Shown one piece after another: positions 5,894 to 6,262 of a DNA stretch of 6,262 nt (positions are counted from its first letter, which is position 1; each line of letters starts with the position of its first letter). A program made the translations under genes and the position numbers. The stretch comes from an uncultured Pirellulaceae bacterium (GTDB taxonomy: Bacteria > Planctomycetota > Planctomycetia > Pirellulales > Pirellulaceae). The DNA lies in NCBI GenBank assembly GCA_934255105.1, contig CAKQNH010000298.1, positions 1-6,262 on the forward strand. The letters run 5' to 3'. Under the pieces are notes generated by a model. That model was not told the DNA's origin. It saw nothing but the letters and a program-made list of their open reading frames with translations, and ran no database searches.

Positions 5894-6159
5894 TCTCTGC
5901 GGCCCTCTGCGTCTCTGCGATCTCTGCGTTAAAAGCCTTTGCGATCTCTGCGCGAAAACTGAGCCGAGGTTCTGGAATCCAAGAAGGGGTTGGGCAAGGA
6001 ATCTTGGGGCCACAGCACTTTGTCGAGACAGAGGGCTTTGGTACTAGGAAAACTGCGTCGCTCGTCGCCTCCCGACACTATGCTAAGTCTCTGGCATTGA
6101 TAGTCGCCTATTTAAACGCAGAGGCCGCAGAGACGCAGAGACGCAGAGGGCCGCAGAGA
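5894..6159. repeat. Inverted pair of CGCAGAG-type short-repeat arrays
   Basis: The left array (5894-5952) consists of CTCTGCG units. The right array (about 6117-6162) consists of the complementary CGCAGAG units. Positions 5894-5919 are the exact reverse complement of 6134-6159 (26 bp). The left array also repeats TGCGATCTCTGCG at 5916-5928 and 5940-5952. The arrays enclose about 165-180 bp without gene-like sequence. Arrays of this degenerate CGCAGAG kind in facing pairs are known as dispersed intergenic repeats in several environmental phyla; this attribution is from memory. Peptides read through them (for example NAEAAETQRRRG) are translation artefacts. The spacer 5711-6259 otherwise holds no supported gene. 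Confidence 0.8.
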
Positions 6160-6180
6160 GAGTTTCCGAAGGATCCTGTA

Positions 6181-6220
6181 GTCGTCTTGGCACGACGACG
6201 CATCGCAGATTTGCTAATCT
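6181..6220. repeat. Two small hairpins near the right edge
   Basis: GTCGTC (6181-6186) and GACGAC (6194-6199) form a 6-bp stem with a 7-nt loop. AGATT (6207-6211) and AATCT (6216-6220) form a 5-bp stem with a 4-nt loop, followed by AAAAATC on the plus strand. They could be terminator remnants or leader structure for a gene to the right; the evidence is only the pairing. Confidence 0.25.
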
Positions 6221-6259
6221 AAAAATCTCGGCTTTTGTTTTATTGGGGGATCGAATCAC

Positions 6260-6262
6260 ATG
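6260..6262 (+). CDS. Possible start codon of a gene continuing past the right edge
   Basis: ATG occupies the last three bases. GGGGGA (6245-6250) lies 9 nt upstream and would serve as a ribosome binding site, stronger than most others in this window. Nothing of the product can be seen, so this is only a placement hint. Confidence 0.3.

Noticed and set aside
5767..6177. GGATCCT copies (5767-5773 and 6171-6177) as a target duplication around the facing arrays
   Set aside because: Seven bases only, far from the left array boundary, and BamHI-type palindromes are frequent by chance.
5521..6222. Open frame of 233 codons on the plus strand reaching through the right-hand arrays
   Set aside because: Its first 190 nt overlap the YdjY-domain gene in another frame. 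The rest is read through the CGCAGAG arrays, giving low-complexity peptides (CVSAISALKAF, AEAAETQRRRG) typical of translated repeats. No ribosome site or family match.

Overview
The window looks like a piece of chromosome from a planctomycete, probably a Pirellulales (Rhodopirellula-like) bacterium. This is an inference. It rests on the secreted YdjY-domain protein of the type common in that group, the moderately GC-rich coding sequence with weak or absent Shine-Dalgarno sites, a long gene of unknown function next to yggS, a Uma2-family gene, and repeat-rich spacers.

Layout, left to right. (1) Positions 3-908 (+) hold the 3' end of a CLC-type chloride channel/antiporter gene with two C-terminal CBS domains; the 5' part lies outside the window. 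(2) Positions 909-1222 are a non-coding spacer with a nested hairpin-forming repeat cluster. A 24-26 bp sequence occurs once in one orientation and twice, in tandem, in the other. A second inner inverted repeat lies between the arms, and a perfect 12-bp direct repeat flanks the whole block. (3) Positions 1223-1879 (+) encode a Uma2-family (PD-(D/E)XK-like) protein. (4) Convergent to it, on the minus strand, are two tightly packed genes with a 2-nt gap: a large conserved-looking protein of unknown function (2687-4585), transcribed first, and then the PLP-binding YggS/PLPBP homologue (1962-2684). (5) Positions 4586-4936 are a divergent intergenic region with a good extended -10 element, a perfect 12-bp palindrome just downstream of it, and a small hairpin. 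(6) Positions 4937-5710 (+) encode a signal-peptide-bearing YdjY-domain protein. (7) Positions 5711-6262 hold no convincing gene. They contain a possible terminator, a pair of CGCAGAG-type repeat arrays in inverted orientation with a perfect 26-bp match, small hairpins, and possibly the start codon of another gene at the very right edge.

The genes do not form an obvious pathway. They cover ion transport with adenine-nucleotide-type sensing (CLC-CBS), PLP homeostasis (YggS), a putative nuclease-fold protein (Uma2) and an exported protein of unknown function. The unknown protein and YggS are very probably co-transcribed. I did not find a convincing new multi-gene system. The least explained material is the repeat cluster at 959-1159, the large unknown gene before yggS, and the regulatory-looking region at 4672-4864.
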